A DNA stretch of 64,000 nucleotides, from the NCBI GenBank assembly GCA_017506865.1, contig JAFCMP010000105.1:1-64000 (forward strand). Reading direction: 5' to 3'. Source of the DNA: Tribonema minus. Lineage: Eukaryota > Sar > Xanthophyceae > Tribonematales > Tribonemataceae. The translations under genes were made by a program, and so were the position numbers. The notes beneath the pieces are model-generated. The model did not search any database, had not been told where the DNA came from, and saw only the letters and a program-made list of their open reading frames with translations. Position 1 is the stretch's first letter. Every line of letters starts with the position of its first letter. Positions 9,094-18,593 of the stretch are shown here, piece by piece.

Positions 9094-11939
9094 CGATGTT
9101 CGTCAATGCGGCGCGGGAGCCAGATTCCGCAGGGCGGGTGCAGCGACTGCAAAGATCCACGATTCTACACCACCTCATGCCATCACTCATCACCTCCACC
9201 GATGGCGCACCTGGCATCACTCGCTCCGACAGAATCAGAATGTTGGCACGCGGTGAGCTTGACCGGTTGGTGCCAGCGCTCCTCGCACACGCGCGTGCGC
9301 ACCGGCGCTGGCGCGCGCGCCAGCAAACGGAGGCAGCGATCAACGCCTACGTCCTACAGTGCATGGGCACACGGGGGGGGCTACAGCAGGCAGCGCGTTT
9401 CCTTCAGCCCAGAACGGTGGCGATACCTGATGATGACTGCTTTGCCGCCATGCAGTCCAAACACCCCCCCACTGCGCCAGGGGAACAACTCCATGAGCTA
9501 TCCGGCATGGTTGATCAGCTTGTGGCAAAAGCAGCCGACATGCCAGCAGAACTCAGCCTGTTACAGGGGGAGGGAATTGAGCCAGAGACGGTTGCCAAGC
9601 TCATCCAGCGAGCAAGCCCTTACAGTGGAGCAGGCCCATCGGGGCTGCGCTACAGCCACCTGCAGGATGCGCTACGCACAAGCTGGGGACGGCATGAGTT
9701 TGCTGCTGTCCTCACACGGTGGCTTCAGACCGTGATGCGGGAGGCTGCGCAGCTGCCGGATGCCTTCTGGCAGTTGCATGGCGCGGGGCGCCTGACGCCA
9801 CTTGCAGAACAACAGGAAGATGGTACAGCTAAGCAGCGGCCCATCGTTTGCGGCGAGGTGCTGCAGCGACTATGCACTTCGGTGTACGTGGCAGACCGCA
9901 AAGACTTCCTGGCGGAGCTCCTTGAGCCAGACGGGCAGTATGGGGTAGCCGTCTCAGCAGGAGCGGAGAAAGCGGCCATGGCCGGCAAACTCGCGTATGA
10001 GCTCGGTCACTGGCAGTTCATGCTGGACCTCAAGAATGCCTTCAACATGGTGTTCGTCCTGGCGGCAGCGGAATGGGTAGCAGCACAGCTGCCGGACTTC
10101 CTCGACTACTTCATCGGCACATACGTTCGCACTCGGCCACGCCTGCTGTTCCAGCACGTCGACGGCTCCACGCGCATCATCATGTCTCAGCGCGGGTTTA
10201 AGCAGGGGGACCCCGCGGCACCGATGCTCTTCTGCGGCGCCATTGCTCAGTGCTTGAAACGGTTCAATGAGGCGGCGGCCGCGCAGCGCGCGCGGAGGCG
10301 GATGGGCGCCTACATGGACGATGCCAACGTCCGAACAGGCGCTTGCACGCTGACTCAGGATGACATACAGGCGGTGGCGCAGCTCAAACAACACTTTGCG
10401 GAGGTGGGGCTGGAGCTAAACCTCACCAAGTCACGCGCGCTGCCTGGCAGGGGGCATGTGGTGACAGACCACGAGCGGCAACTGCTGCAGCAGCTGGGCG
10501 TTCAGCTAGTGGGGGATACGGATGAAAATCAGAACCGTGGAGCTGTGTTGCTGGGGGTGCCGGTGGGCCACAGCGGCTTTGTGGACGCATGGCTGCGCAG
10601 GAAAGCGGGTGCAGGCGGGGCAGGGGCTCGATTTGCAGAGCGATGCGCGCGCCTGACATCTCCGAGGGCTATGTTCAGGTTACTGCGCTACTGCGTGGTG
10701 CCTCGCATGACGTACTGCCTGCGCACCATTCCCACTACGCAGACAGCGCCAGCCGCCAAGGAGTGGGATCGGGTCACGCAGTGGGTGCTTGAGCACTCAA
10801 TGGGCCTGCAGCCACCAGGCCAGACCTGGCGCCAGTTTGAGCAAAGTGGGGCCCACTTCCATCTGGCAGCGCACGGCCCAACCTTACAGCAAGCGCGACT
10901 CCCAACACGGCATGGCGGCCTTGGCATTACCAGCGCCTGCGACATCGCTGATGCTGCGTATGTGGCGGGCACGTTGCAAGCGTTGCAACCAGCACTCTCT
11001 GGATGGGCGGGGGTGCTGCAGCAGGCGGCTCCTCAAGCGGCTGCAGACAACGCTGCTGAGGATGCGGCAACACAAGCGGCACCGGCAGCAGCGGCAGCAG
11101 CACCAGCACCAGCAGCATCAGCAGCGGCAACTGTTACAGCGGCAGCGGCGGTTGCCAGTGGAGGCGCGACCGCTCCGGCAGCGGCAACTGCATCAGCGGC
11201 TGGCCGCGCTTATGGCGCAGCCATTCCGGCAACACACGACGCAGCTGCCGCTGGATCAGGGGCCGCGGCGGCAGCACAGGCGGCACCAGCGGCAGCAGCA
11301 GCAGCGGCGGCGCACGGCGCAACTACTCCGGCGGCAGCAGCAGCGGCGGCAGCAGCAGCTGCTCCAGCATCAGAGGCTGCTGCAGCAGCGGCAGCACATG
11401 TTGCACCTCAAGTGGCCTCGGCGGCATCACTAACTGCAGCATCAACAGCAGCGGCTGCGGGCATAGGCAACACAGCTGCTACAGGCCCTACTAGCCTAAG
11501 GGCTGCTGCAGCACCTGCAACAGGAGCAGCGTCGGCAGGCGGCGCCGCAACCGTGCCGGCTGCGACAGCGGCAATGGCGGTGGCAGCGGCCAATGCGGCA
11601 GGTGCTGCACCAACACCTGCGGCAGCAGCAACACCACTGGCAGCAACAGCAACGGCAGGCGGCGCAGCTGCAGCACCAGCGCACGCAGCAGCGGCAGCCG
11701 CCAATGCAGGCGCTGCGCGTTCCACACCAGCAATGCTACAAGGCGCAGCAGCAGCAGAGGTGGCGCGCCTGCCCCTCATGCGGACGATCGCCACAGCTGC
11801 CACATCTCTACGTGCAGCAACAGGTGACAAGCTGGAACATATACTGCCACCAGCGCTAACGCCACCCACCTACGCAGCAGCCGCCGCTGCGGCCGACAGC
11901 AGGTGGTGGCACTGGTGCGAATGCTGCTTGCGTACTTGA
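8373..11939 (+). CDS. LINE reverse transcriptase ORF
   Basis: This 1188-codon frame holds a complete reverse transcriptase. An Arg-Gly/Ser-Gly linker covers residues about 30-165. The polymerase has GPSGLRYSHLQ (about 427), motif A with the catalytic Asp in DLKNAFN (about 552), motif B GFKQGDP (about 608), motif C YMDD (about 647-650), motif D GLELNLTKS, and the LINE-type motif E LLGVPVG. The thumb region ends with HGGLGITS near residue 848. About 300 residues of Ala/Gln-rich repeat follow before the stop. The listed first Met lies within the overlap with the zinc-finger frame, so the true start is uncertain. All polymerase catalytic Asp residues are present. Confidence 0.85.
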   Translation: MHTHRQPLRKGTSARAAGTCCSGCGSSSSGSSKRPERGGSSATRGGRGRSGGRGRGNGGRVRSGSNDADISSSRATSGSRTGGGSSSGAGGGSAAGTKDSGAGNGRSSDASSRSGGASNSGSGARTQNGRGGRGSGRSSDSGGRGCGRGGRGGGGGGPRAAGAATAAAAPGSAGAAGGAGGLFTWTISTPAVAAVLDSISLDELCKLQFATTRSLARPRNRRYVGAALENAATHLLAHTMTMFVNAAREPDSAGRVQRLQRSTILHHLMPSLITSTDGAPGITRSDRIRMLARGELDRLVPALLAHARAHRRWRARQQTEAAINAYVLQCMGTRGGLQQAARFLQPRTVAIPDDDCFAAMQSKHPPTAPGEQLHELSGMVDQLVAKAADMPAELSLLQGEGIEPETVAKLIQRASPYSGAGPSGLRYSHLQDALRTSWGRHEFAAVLTRWLQTVMREAAQLPDAFWQLHGAGRLTPLAEQQEDGTAKQRPIVCGEVLQRLCTSVYVADRKDFLAELLEPDGQYGVAVSAGAEKAAMAGKLAYELGHWQFMLDLKNAFNMVFVLAAAEWVAAQLPDFLDYFIGTYVRTRPRLLFQHVDGSTRIIMSQRGFKQGDPAAPMLFCGAIAQCLKRFNEAAAAQRARRRMGAYMDDANVRTGACTLTQDDIQAVAQLKQHFAEVGLELNLTKSRALPGRGHVVTDHERQLLQQLGVQLVGDTDENQNRGAVLLGVPVGHSGFVDAWLRRKAGAGGAGARFAERCARLTSPRAMFRLLRYCVVPRMTYCLRTIPTTQTAPAAKEWDRVTQWVLEHSMGLQPPGQTWRQFEQSGAHFHLAAHGPTLQQARLPTRHGGLGITSACDIADAAYVAGTLQALQPALSGWAGVLQQAAPQAAADNAAEDAATQAAPAAAAAAPAPAASAAATVTAAAAVASGGATAPAAATASAAGRAYGAAIPATHDAAAAGSGAAAAAQAAPAAAAAAAAHGATTPAAAAAAAAAAAPASEAAAAAAAHVAPQVASAASLTAASTAAAAGIGNTAATGPTSLRAAAAPATGAASAGGAATVPAATAAMAVAAANAAGAAPTPAAAATPLAATATAGGAAAAPAHAAAAAANAGAARSTPAMLQGAAAAEVARLPLMRTIATAATSLRAATGDKLEHILPPALTPPTYAAAAAAADSRWWHWCECCLRT

Positions 11940-13026
11940 CGCCAGTGCTCTGCAGTTGCAGTGTCGCCTGAAGCGCCCCAATCAGAGTGCGCTTGCAGAT
12001 GCCGTCGCTACCGAGCTTGCAGATAAGGTGGAGGCGGACCTGCAACAGCTGCCGCAGGGCACGCAACGCACGCAAGCACTTGCTCGATTCCGGTCGCAGC
12101 GCCACATGCACTCGATCGGCATGGCATTCCTCAACGAGCCCATGTACTCCACAACGGCTTCGTTCGACGGCCTATCCTGGCAGCTGGCCGTCAAACGCGC
12201 CATCGGAGTAGAGGAGCAGACGGCAGGCTGCAAGCTGTGCGGGAAGTCGCCGAGCGGCACCCTGCATGCACGGCTGTGTCAAGCGCCACGCGTCAAGGCG
12301 CACGACACCATCGTCCACAATAGCGTCAAGAGGGCCACGCAGCGCATTCTGCGGCAATACCTCAAAACGGGACTGGTGGACGAGGACTACACGCCGTTTC
12401 TGGGGTCCGCCGGGCCGCCGGGGAGTCGCAGGATGGACATCGTGCTGCCTGCCGACGCCTTCCCGGTGACCGGCTACGACAACCCGACACGCCACCTACC
12501 GCTCATGGTGGACGTTACCTGCTTCGAGGCACAGGTGGCGTCGCGGGCGGCGAAGACTGCAGCAGACCCCGAGCGATGCTGCCGCGACCAAGACGCCGCC
12601 AAGACTACCCACTATTCTGGTCATTATGATCAGAATTGCTACAAACTTGCCACTTTGGCAATAGGGTCATTTGGCAGCATCGGGGAGCAGGGGCGGAAGC
12701 TGCTGGAGGCTGTGGCGACGGAGTATGCCAGCAGGATGTCAGTGCCCGGAGGAGCGCGCCCTAAAGCTCTCAAGGGCATCGCCCTGGCGCGCTTACGCTC
12801 GGCACTGTCGGCAGCGCTCCACATGGCGTACTCTGGCCGTGTCATGACACACATGGCAGAATCCAGGGGGGGGGGGCACATGGAGGAGGACGTAGGGGAG
12901 GCCCCGAGATGCCATTTGGCGACGGCGGCGTTTGAGTGGTTGTCGTTGCGACACTTTCAGACTGTCATACGACATGTAGATTCCTTACAGCTAGATGCCA
13001 ATCATCTGGGCTTTTTCGCGCCCTGA
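11860..13026 (+). CDS. LINE C-terminal CCHC finger and restriction-like endonuclease
   Basis: This frame is open from 11860 and overlaps the end of the reverse transcriptase frame by 80 bases. It encodes CKLC...H...C (C-x2-C-x8-H-x3-C, from about 12229). Next comes a restriction-like nuclease core with R-x-M-D (RRMDIVLP, where the family usually has R/K-P-D) and a second acidic residue in MVDVTC about 22 residues later, then conserved Lys and Tyr positions. In R2-type LINEs this nuclease nicks the target to prime cDNA synthesis. It must be joined to the polymerase by a frame change, most simply by one base between about 11873 and 11905 in a GCN-rich tract. The same domain is the part retained in the 6684-7530 fragment. 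Confidence 0.8.
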   Translation, partial: RHPPTQQPPLRPTAGGGTGANAACVLDASALQLQCRLKRPNQSALADAVATELADKVEADLQQLPQGTQRTQALARFRSQRHMHSIGMAFLNEPMYSTTASFDGLSWQLAVKRAIGVEEQTAGCKLCGKSPSGTLHARLCQAPRVKAHDTIVHNSVKRATQRILRQYLKTGLVDEDYTPFLGSAGPPGSRRMDIVLPADAFPVTGYDNPTRHLPLMVDVTCFEAQVASRAAKTAADPERCCRDQDAAKTTHYSGHYDQNCYKLATLAIGSFGSIGEQGRKLLEAVATEYASRMSVPGGARPKALKGIALARLRSALSAALHMAYSGRVMTHMAESRGGGHMEEDVGEAPRCHLATAAFEWLSLRHFQTVIRHVDSLQLDANHLGFFAP

Positions 13027-13043
13027 GCGAGAATTCATAAAAA

Positions 13044-13578
13044 GTACATGAGGTTTTCCAAACATTAGCAGCACTCAGCAGGTACCTGTTGTCAACGTGA
13101 TTTGTGATATAGTGAACTGTTAGTCAGATACGCACCAGCATAGGGCCGGCCAGCTCGTGCCTGCGCAACGCTTTTCATGTGTGTCCCTGCAAGTTCCCTG
13201 CTTTTAACTCGTTGACAGCGTTCACACATGAGTTTAGCTTGACGCCAATATACACAAGAAAACAATGCGACTCCTAAGGAATGATGGGACCACATCCTCT
13301 GTCGTATTCCACTGGATGTAAAATGCTACTCTGCAATGGCAGGGATGTAGGCGCCGTCATTTTGTTAGCCAACACTGTGCTGGACCCTGAAAGCTCAGGA
13401 AATCATACTGCTGAGGGATCGCACTGCAGTGAGATAAGACTGGTCAATGAGCAAACAGAGGCAAAAATACAGAACCCTGCCAGGCAGGTGAAACTGTCAA
13501 TGAGTTGAAGTTGAGGAAGATGCTTCTGTTGAGTGCTTCACGCATGGCGGCGATTAGCTGGCGCCGGATGATCGTTTG
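13044..13578. other. Spacer between the LINE and the next gene
   Basis: About 530 bases with no exon-like frame. A 'gttgaagttgagg' block at 13503-13515 belongs to the dispersed TTGAAGT motif. The 3' end of this spacer is the probable promoter/leader of the gene starting at 13579. Confidence 0.4.
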
Positions 13579-16500
13579 ATGCTCGCTTTACAAGCCGCTC
13601 GCGATACGCCGACGCCGCCGACACCAGCACCGATGCAACATCATCATAGGCACACGGATGCATCACGCGAGGCAAGCAAGATCAGCCACGATTACTCGGA
13701 CAGCGATGACTCCAGCAGTGATGGGTCAGGAGGGTTCGTCATCGAGTTTGACCATGATCTGTTCACGAAAGAGAGGGCGCAGCTGCGAGCGTCTTGCAGC
13801 GCCAGCGGCACGGCTGGCAGGATTCAGGAGAAAAGGCACCAAAATAGCACCGACTTTCTGCCATCCTGGATGGCGGAGGAAGTCGACAACGAGGAAGTAT
13901 CCAAGAGGCAGCAGGTGAGGCATGCGGCCGATATTGACGCACAATGCGAAGAACTTCAGAAGTGGCACACATTACCAAGGCACCTGCCTTGTGACAATCA
14001 CATGGTTGTATGCCGCCAAGACTTGGTGCGTGGAATTGTACGATGCGAAAACTTGGTATGCAGGTCAACACCTATTAGCATTTACAGAAACCACGAGTCA
14101 AACATGGCAGACAAGTGATTTGATAAGCATGAGGGCCAGCAAGCGCCACTATGCACTTGGTACCTGACCTGATCATGATGTATGCCTGCACTGTCACAGG
14201 TTACTGAGGCAGTGGAGTGTCCATGCACGACAGCAGGTGGTACAGTCGGCACAGTTGCAGAGTCCAACGTGCTCTTCATCCAAGTGCCGGCAGGGCCACG
14301 CAGCAGTACAGATTACAAGGAAACACTGCCCAAGAGACTCAGTGCACCTCAGACAAACTCAGGGACTGCTGCTGTTCACTCAGCGGACGCGTTGCTGGGC
14401 ACGTCCCTTACCTGTCCCAGCACTGCCACTCAGGAACCTTCAAGCCCATCGGCTGCCTGCGCAGAACATTCCCACATCAGCAGATCAGTCAGCTGCAGTG
14501 GCGTGGCCAGCCCAGCAACACTTGCGACCGCTTCCGCTGCCGCAGCCACCCCAGTGACTCCAGCATTCAGCGCTGCTCTATCATTGGGGCCTGAGCGCAC
14601 TCATCCCGCTTTGCCACAAAGTGCTACTGGTGTAAGCGCAGCAGTGCAGCAGCGGCCAGGGCCACCGCCGCCGACAGTGGCGCCGCCGCCGCACACACGC
14701 CTGTTCGTTTCCCTCCAGCCGCACATCGCGCAAGTTGAGAGTTCGCCGAAGCAGCGCTCAAAAGCCGCAGCAGGACCAACAACAGCCGCCGCAGCCCCCA
14801 CTTCGGCGGGCCGCGGCAACAACTGCCAGGACAGGGGTGCATCACCACCACCGTCGCCGGCAGCAGCAGACAGAGGGGCACAATCACTGTCATTTCTGGC
14901 AGCGACCGCCGTGCACACGCAGCGCATGAAGGACGCGCAGGAGCGCCGCAGGAGGCTGGAGGCTGCGCCGCCATCGCTGCCGCCAGACGCAGCTGCGCCC
15001 AAGGTGTTCAGATCCACAGGGTCGCCGTACGCAGTGGGTCTGTCGGCAAGCCTGCGAAGCGGTGTAGGCGCTGCGAAAGGGCAGAGCTCAGCGTCGGAGG
15101 CACGCCACCAACGGGCTGCCGCCGCAACAGCTGCTCAGCAGGAAAAAGGCGTTGGCGCAGAGAGCGACGGCGGTAACAGCGGAGGCGGCAGCGGCAGCAG
15201 CGGCGGCAGAATCGGCAGTAGCAGCGTTCACAGACAAGGCAGAGGGAGAGTAAAAGCTGGCGGTGTCAGCGCCGAAGTGGGGTCAGACGATGACATAGCG
15301 TCGATAGGAGAGGGCAGCGATGGATGCAGAAGCAGGGGGCAGGGGCGCGCTTTCCGGCGCCGTGCCAAAGAAATGCAACTTTCGCCAGATCATTCTACGA
15401 CCAGTGCTGGTGCAGAGGGTCCTGCATTCGCAGCAAGAATACAGGAGCGCAGGCACGTTGTTCAGCACGACCAGGCAGCTGAGCCGCTGCAGTCGTGGGG
15501 CACGCAGGCACCTGTCCCGGTGCACGCAGCAACCTCATCAGCTTCAGCAAGTGTGGAAGTAGCCACCATTGTTGACAGTACGCTGGAGGACCTGCAAGCT
15601 AGCGTCATGGCAATGCAGCGCGCCAGTGCCGGCGGCAGAGTCAGCGGCGGCGGCGGTGCCTGCGGCGGCGGCGGCAGCGGCAGCGGCGGCGGCGGCGGTG
15701 CTAGGCCCAGTCACGACGTTTCAGCCAGGGGAGATGATGTGTTGGAGGCAGCAGCGGAGGCTGCCGTGAGAGCGCAGCGGAAGGTGTCCGCAAGTGTGCT
15801 GGCGGAGCAGTGGGAGAAGGAATTCGGGGGCCATGTGAGAGCAAGTGAGGGGGGGCGGGCACTGCGAGCAGGTGCTGACGACAATGGCCTGGTGAGAGTG
15901 CGTGACCACAAAGTGCCAAAGTATTGCTCACTGCGGAGGCTGACGCGTAATGCAGCAGTGCCCAGCATTGTCGCAGCTTAGTAGATGCGGTGGAGGAAAG
16001 CGCTCGAAACGCAACCACAAGGCATAAGTTCAAACTTCAAGACTGCGTATTACTGCAAGCCCACAATGCCCTAGCTCGTCGTCATCCACTTCAGTATATG
16101 TCATGTGCCCCTTGGTGGTGCTGCCCTCTGGTTGGCAGTCCGCTTGACAACAGGGCTGATCACAGTGCTTAGCAACACCTTCTGTGCGGGGCATCAGCAG
16201 AAATCAGACAGCAAGCACGCTCACTAGATGTCATCAGGCACCAGCAGGGCGCCTCTGCAATATCTGGTATGATACATTGCGCGGGATCCTGCTAGCTGGC
16301 CTGGGTGTACAAAAGAAATCTTCACCTTAAACTTGATGCTCACTGCAGCTAGAGTCATGACATTAATGCACGCATCAGCAGCAACCAGCCTGCAATTAAG
16401 TCACATCCTTCTGAACTTCAGAGAAGTATATTTCAGAAGCGTGGCTCACCAGAAGACCACTGAAGCCCACGGCCCTCAGATATCCTCGAGTGGAACCAAC

Positions 16501-16860
16501 GTACACTCAAGCACTCGCGATTTCTCGCTTCTGCAATACTCAGATGTCCATGATGTATTTTCCTTTGCATGGTGTATGCTGATCTGCCAGGACGCCCAAC
16601 TTCAGCAAAGTTCGCAAACTTTACACAAGGACTCCCGGCGAGCAGGAGGGCTCTCATCAACTGCGCGACCCCTTCTGCCGGAGTCAGTGGGCACTGGACC
16701 AGCAAGGGCTCCTGGCAACCCGCTCACAATAACAGCCCCTCCTAAGACCCAAACAGGGGGTTTGTTGCAGACACAGTATGTGTTGCAGTCACCGTCGCGC
16801 AGGCACATGGGGCTCAGCAGCACTGGCAGTACTATCATGGGTTCACCACCACGAGGCTGA
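13579..16860 (+). CDS. Low-complexity Ala/Gly/Ser-rich protein, unknown function
   Basis: Exon 1 (13579-13914) opens with an ATG and has a GTGAGG donor. Exon 2 starts at 14200 after 'ctgtcacag' in phase 0. It can end at a GTGAGA donor after 15891 and join an exon at 16591-16860 (phase 0, ending in TGA), giving about 765 aa. Without that last splice it stops at 15981 (about 705 aa). Exon 1 has an acidic Ser/Asp stretch (SDSDDSSSDGS) and a Phe/Asp-rich piece (FVIEFDHDLF). Exon 2 is dominated by Ala, Ser, Gly and Pro repeats; the segments RIQEKRH (exon 1) and RIQERRH (exon 2) resemble each other. The C-terminal alternative is Ser/Thr/Pro-rich. I recognise no domain and assign no function. Coding is supported by long open frames, phase agreement and codon bias. 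Confidence 0.45.
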
Positions 16861-18593
16861 AGGCGTTGCCAGCGTTGCCACCTTCATCAGTGAAGTGGCT
16901 GCGGAGGCAACCTTTTCAGCTGCTGCTTTGACATACAGAGTGCCCAATCGCCATCGGCAGGGGTCAGAGCCCTATGCAGTGAATCACTGCCATCGTAAGG
17001 GTACATGTACCCACAATCGTGTGTCGGTACACATTTATGCAGATTGCCCCTTGTAGCAAAGCGCCAGTATGCCGTACGCGATTGTGTGCGTATTTGCTGA
17101 GCACTGGCCAGTCGAAAGCCCTGCAACCAGTAGCTTCAGAGCTCGTTGGCATGCACTGGTGTAACACATGACAACGACACAGTGAAGCAGACACAGCGGA
17201 GGCAGGGGACCGCAAAGCGCACAAACCCAGCTTCTGTCCGTATACATCAAGCCACGATGAGTGAAGGTGACACGTCACAGCGAATGAATATGCACAGACC
17301 GACAGTCATACCGCAGTCAATGACCGCTTTTGCCCATCAGTCTGGCTGGTTGAACAATACAATGAAATGCGGTTATCTTGAGATGTGACTACTGCAGTGT
17401 TGGCCCCTTGCTAACTTGAATGCACAAAGTGAGTGATGAGTGTTGGAAGTGAGAGCATGGCAAAATGTCACCCTGTTGTGTTGCTTCCTGCAGTGTCCGC
17501 AGCGCGCATTGTTGCCATATGGGCCATCTATGGCTCAGTTCTGCCCTTCTGGTTGCAGATCTCACATACTGTAGCCGTATGTACAAGATTGCCAGAGTGA
17601 GTAGCATCCCCAAGCAACTTCAAATGTGAACTGCATGCATCATCTGCAGTGACAGCTTCATGTTTTATGCAGTACGAGTGCAGTTAGAAGCTGCGTTTTG
17701 TGCACAATCGGCGCGTATACAGCTGTGGCATATGCATGCATTTGAAGTTTGCTGAGGCAGCAAGCTGACTGCACACCGATGTCACAGCTATACACACTGC
17801 ATGAACGAGAAACAGCACACAAGACCAAGCGTCAAAGTGCAATCTTTCAGATGTGCGTATCTCATTGCAAGGTGGCAACTCATGACAACAACATACGCGG
17901 CATCGCTGCCCGCTTCATCCCCCCCCCGCCCCACACACACACACACACTCTGTTGCTGTCCCTTGTGCAGACTTGCGGCCACGCTCTCCCTGCATGCTGT
18001 AGCTCTAGTTTCAAACGGCACACACTAGCACCAGGTATACTGCAGGAAAGCAACCACCTGTCATCGCCTTTGCCGCGGCTGGCAGAAGCAGCTGCACTTG
18101 CTGTTGGCAACGCTGACAAAGTGACCCCGGATGACTGGCGGCAGCAGCGGCAGCCTCGATTCTGCCTGCATACCTAGCATGCGCTGCCATTCCGCCTGCT
18201 CATGTCTACTGAGTGTCAAGACCCAAGAACGGGGGTGTCAAATGCACTCCCGCAGCCTGCTGAACTCTCCGTAGTCCCAAGACTGGTTGGTCTATGTGAG
18301 TGAGTAGCAACGTAGTCGCAGCAACGTAGTCGCATGCGCTGCCTTGCCGCTGCGAGGTGTGATAAATGACCGTACACGTGTGCGCTTGTGCTCCCTCTCA
18401 TGTGTGGTTGCTGCTGCTGCTATGCTGCTGCTGCTGCTGGTGGTAGTGGTAAGGATTGGTCTAGCATCAGCTTCGCAAGGACAACAAGCACAGTGTAGGA
18501 AGCTGCGTGTGCGTCCAAAGGAACGGCCAGCCTGCACATAGCTGCATCGCCACCGCTGCTGTGCCTTCGCAGTATACTTGCCAGCAGCAGACC
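16861..18593. other. Intergenic region with simple repeats
   Basis: No exon chain is supported. The region holds a (CA)n tract near 17933-17949, a short GCAACGTAGTCGCA duplication near 18307-18335 and a CTG-rich tract near 18407-18440. A plus-strand frame ending at 18177 has no recognisable content. The region lies between the 3' ends of two convergent genes. Confidence 0.4.

Larger units (their letters stand above)
7541..13043 (+). mobile_element. LINE with restriction-like endonuclease (R2/Utopia/CRE-like early-branching clade)
   Basis: The element encodes, in order, an N-terminal C2H2 finger and a second Cys/His cluster, an Arg-Gly rich linker, a LINE-type reverse transcriptase, a long Ala/Gln-rich spacer, a C-x2-C-x8-H-x3-C finger and a restriction-like endonuclease. 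There are no long terminal repeats and no apurinic-type endonuclease. This order is known for R2-group non-LTR retrotransposons, which often insert at specific sites. The 3' end is shared with the truncated copy just upstream. The 5' end is inferred: a short 'agtacat' follows both 3' ends and could be a target duplication, which would put the start near 7541. The coding region is spread over three frames, so the copy is nearly complete but may not be fully functional. Clade assignment is by domain order, not by phylogeny. Confidence 0.85.
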
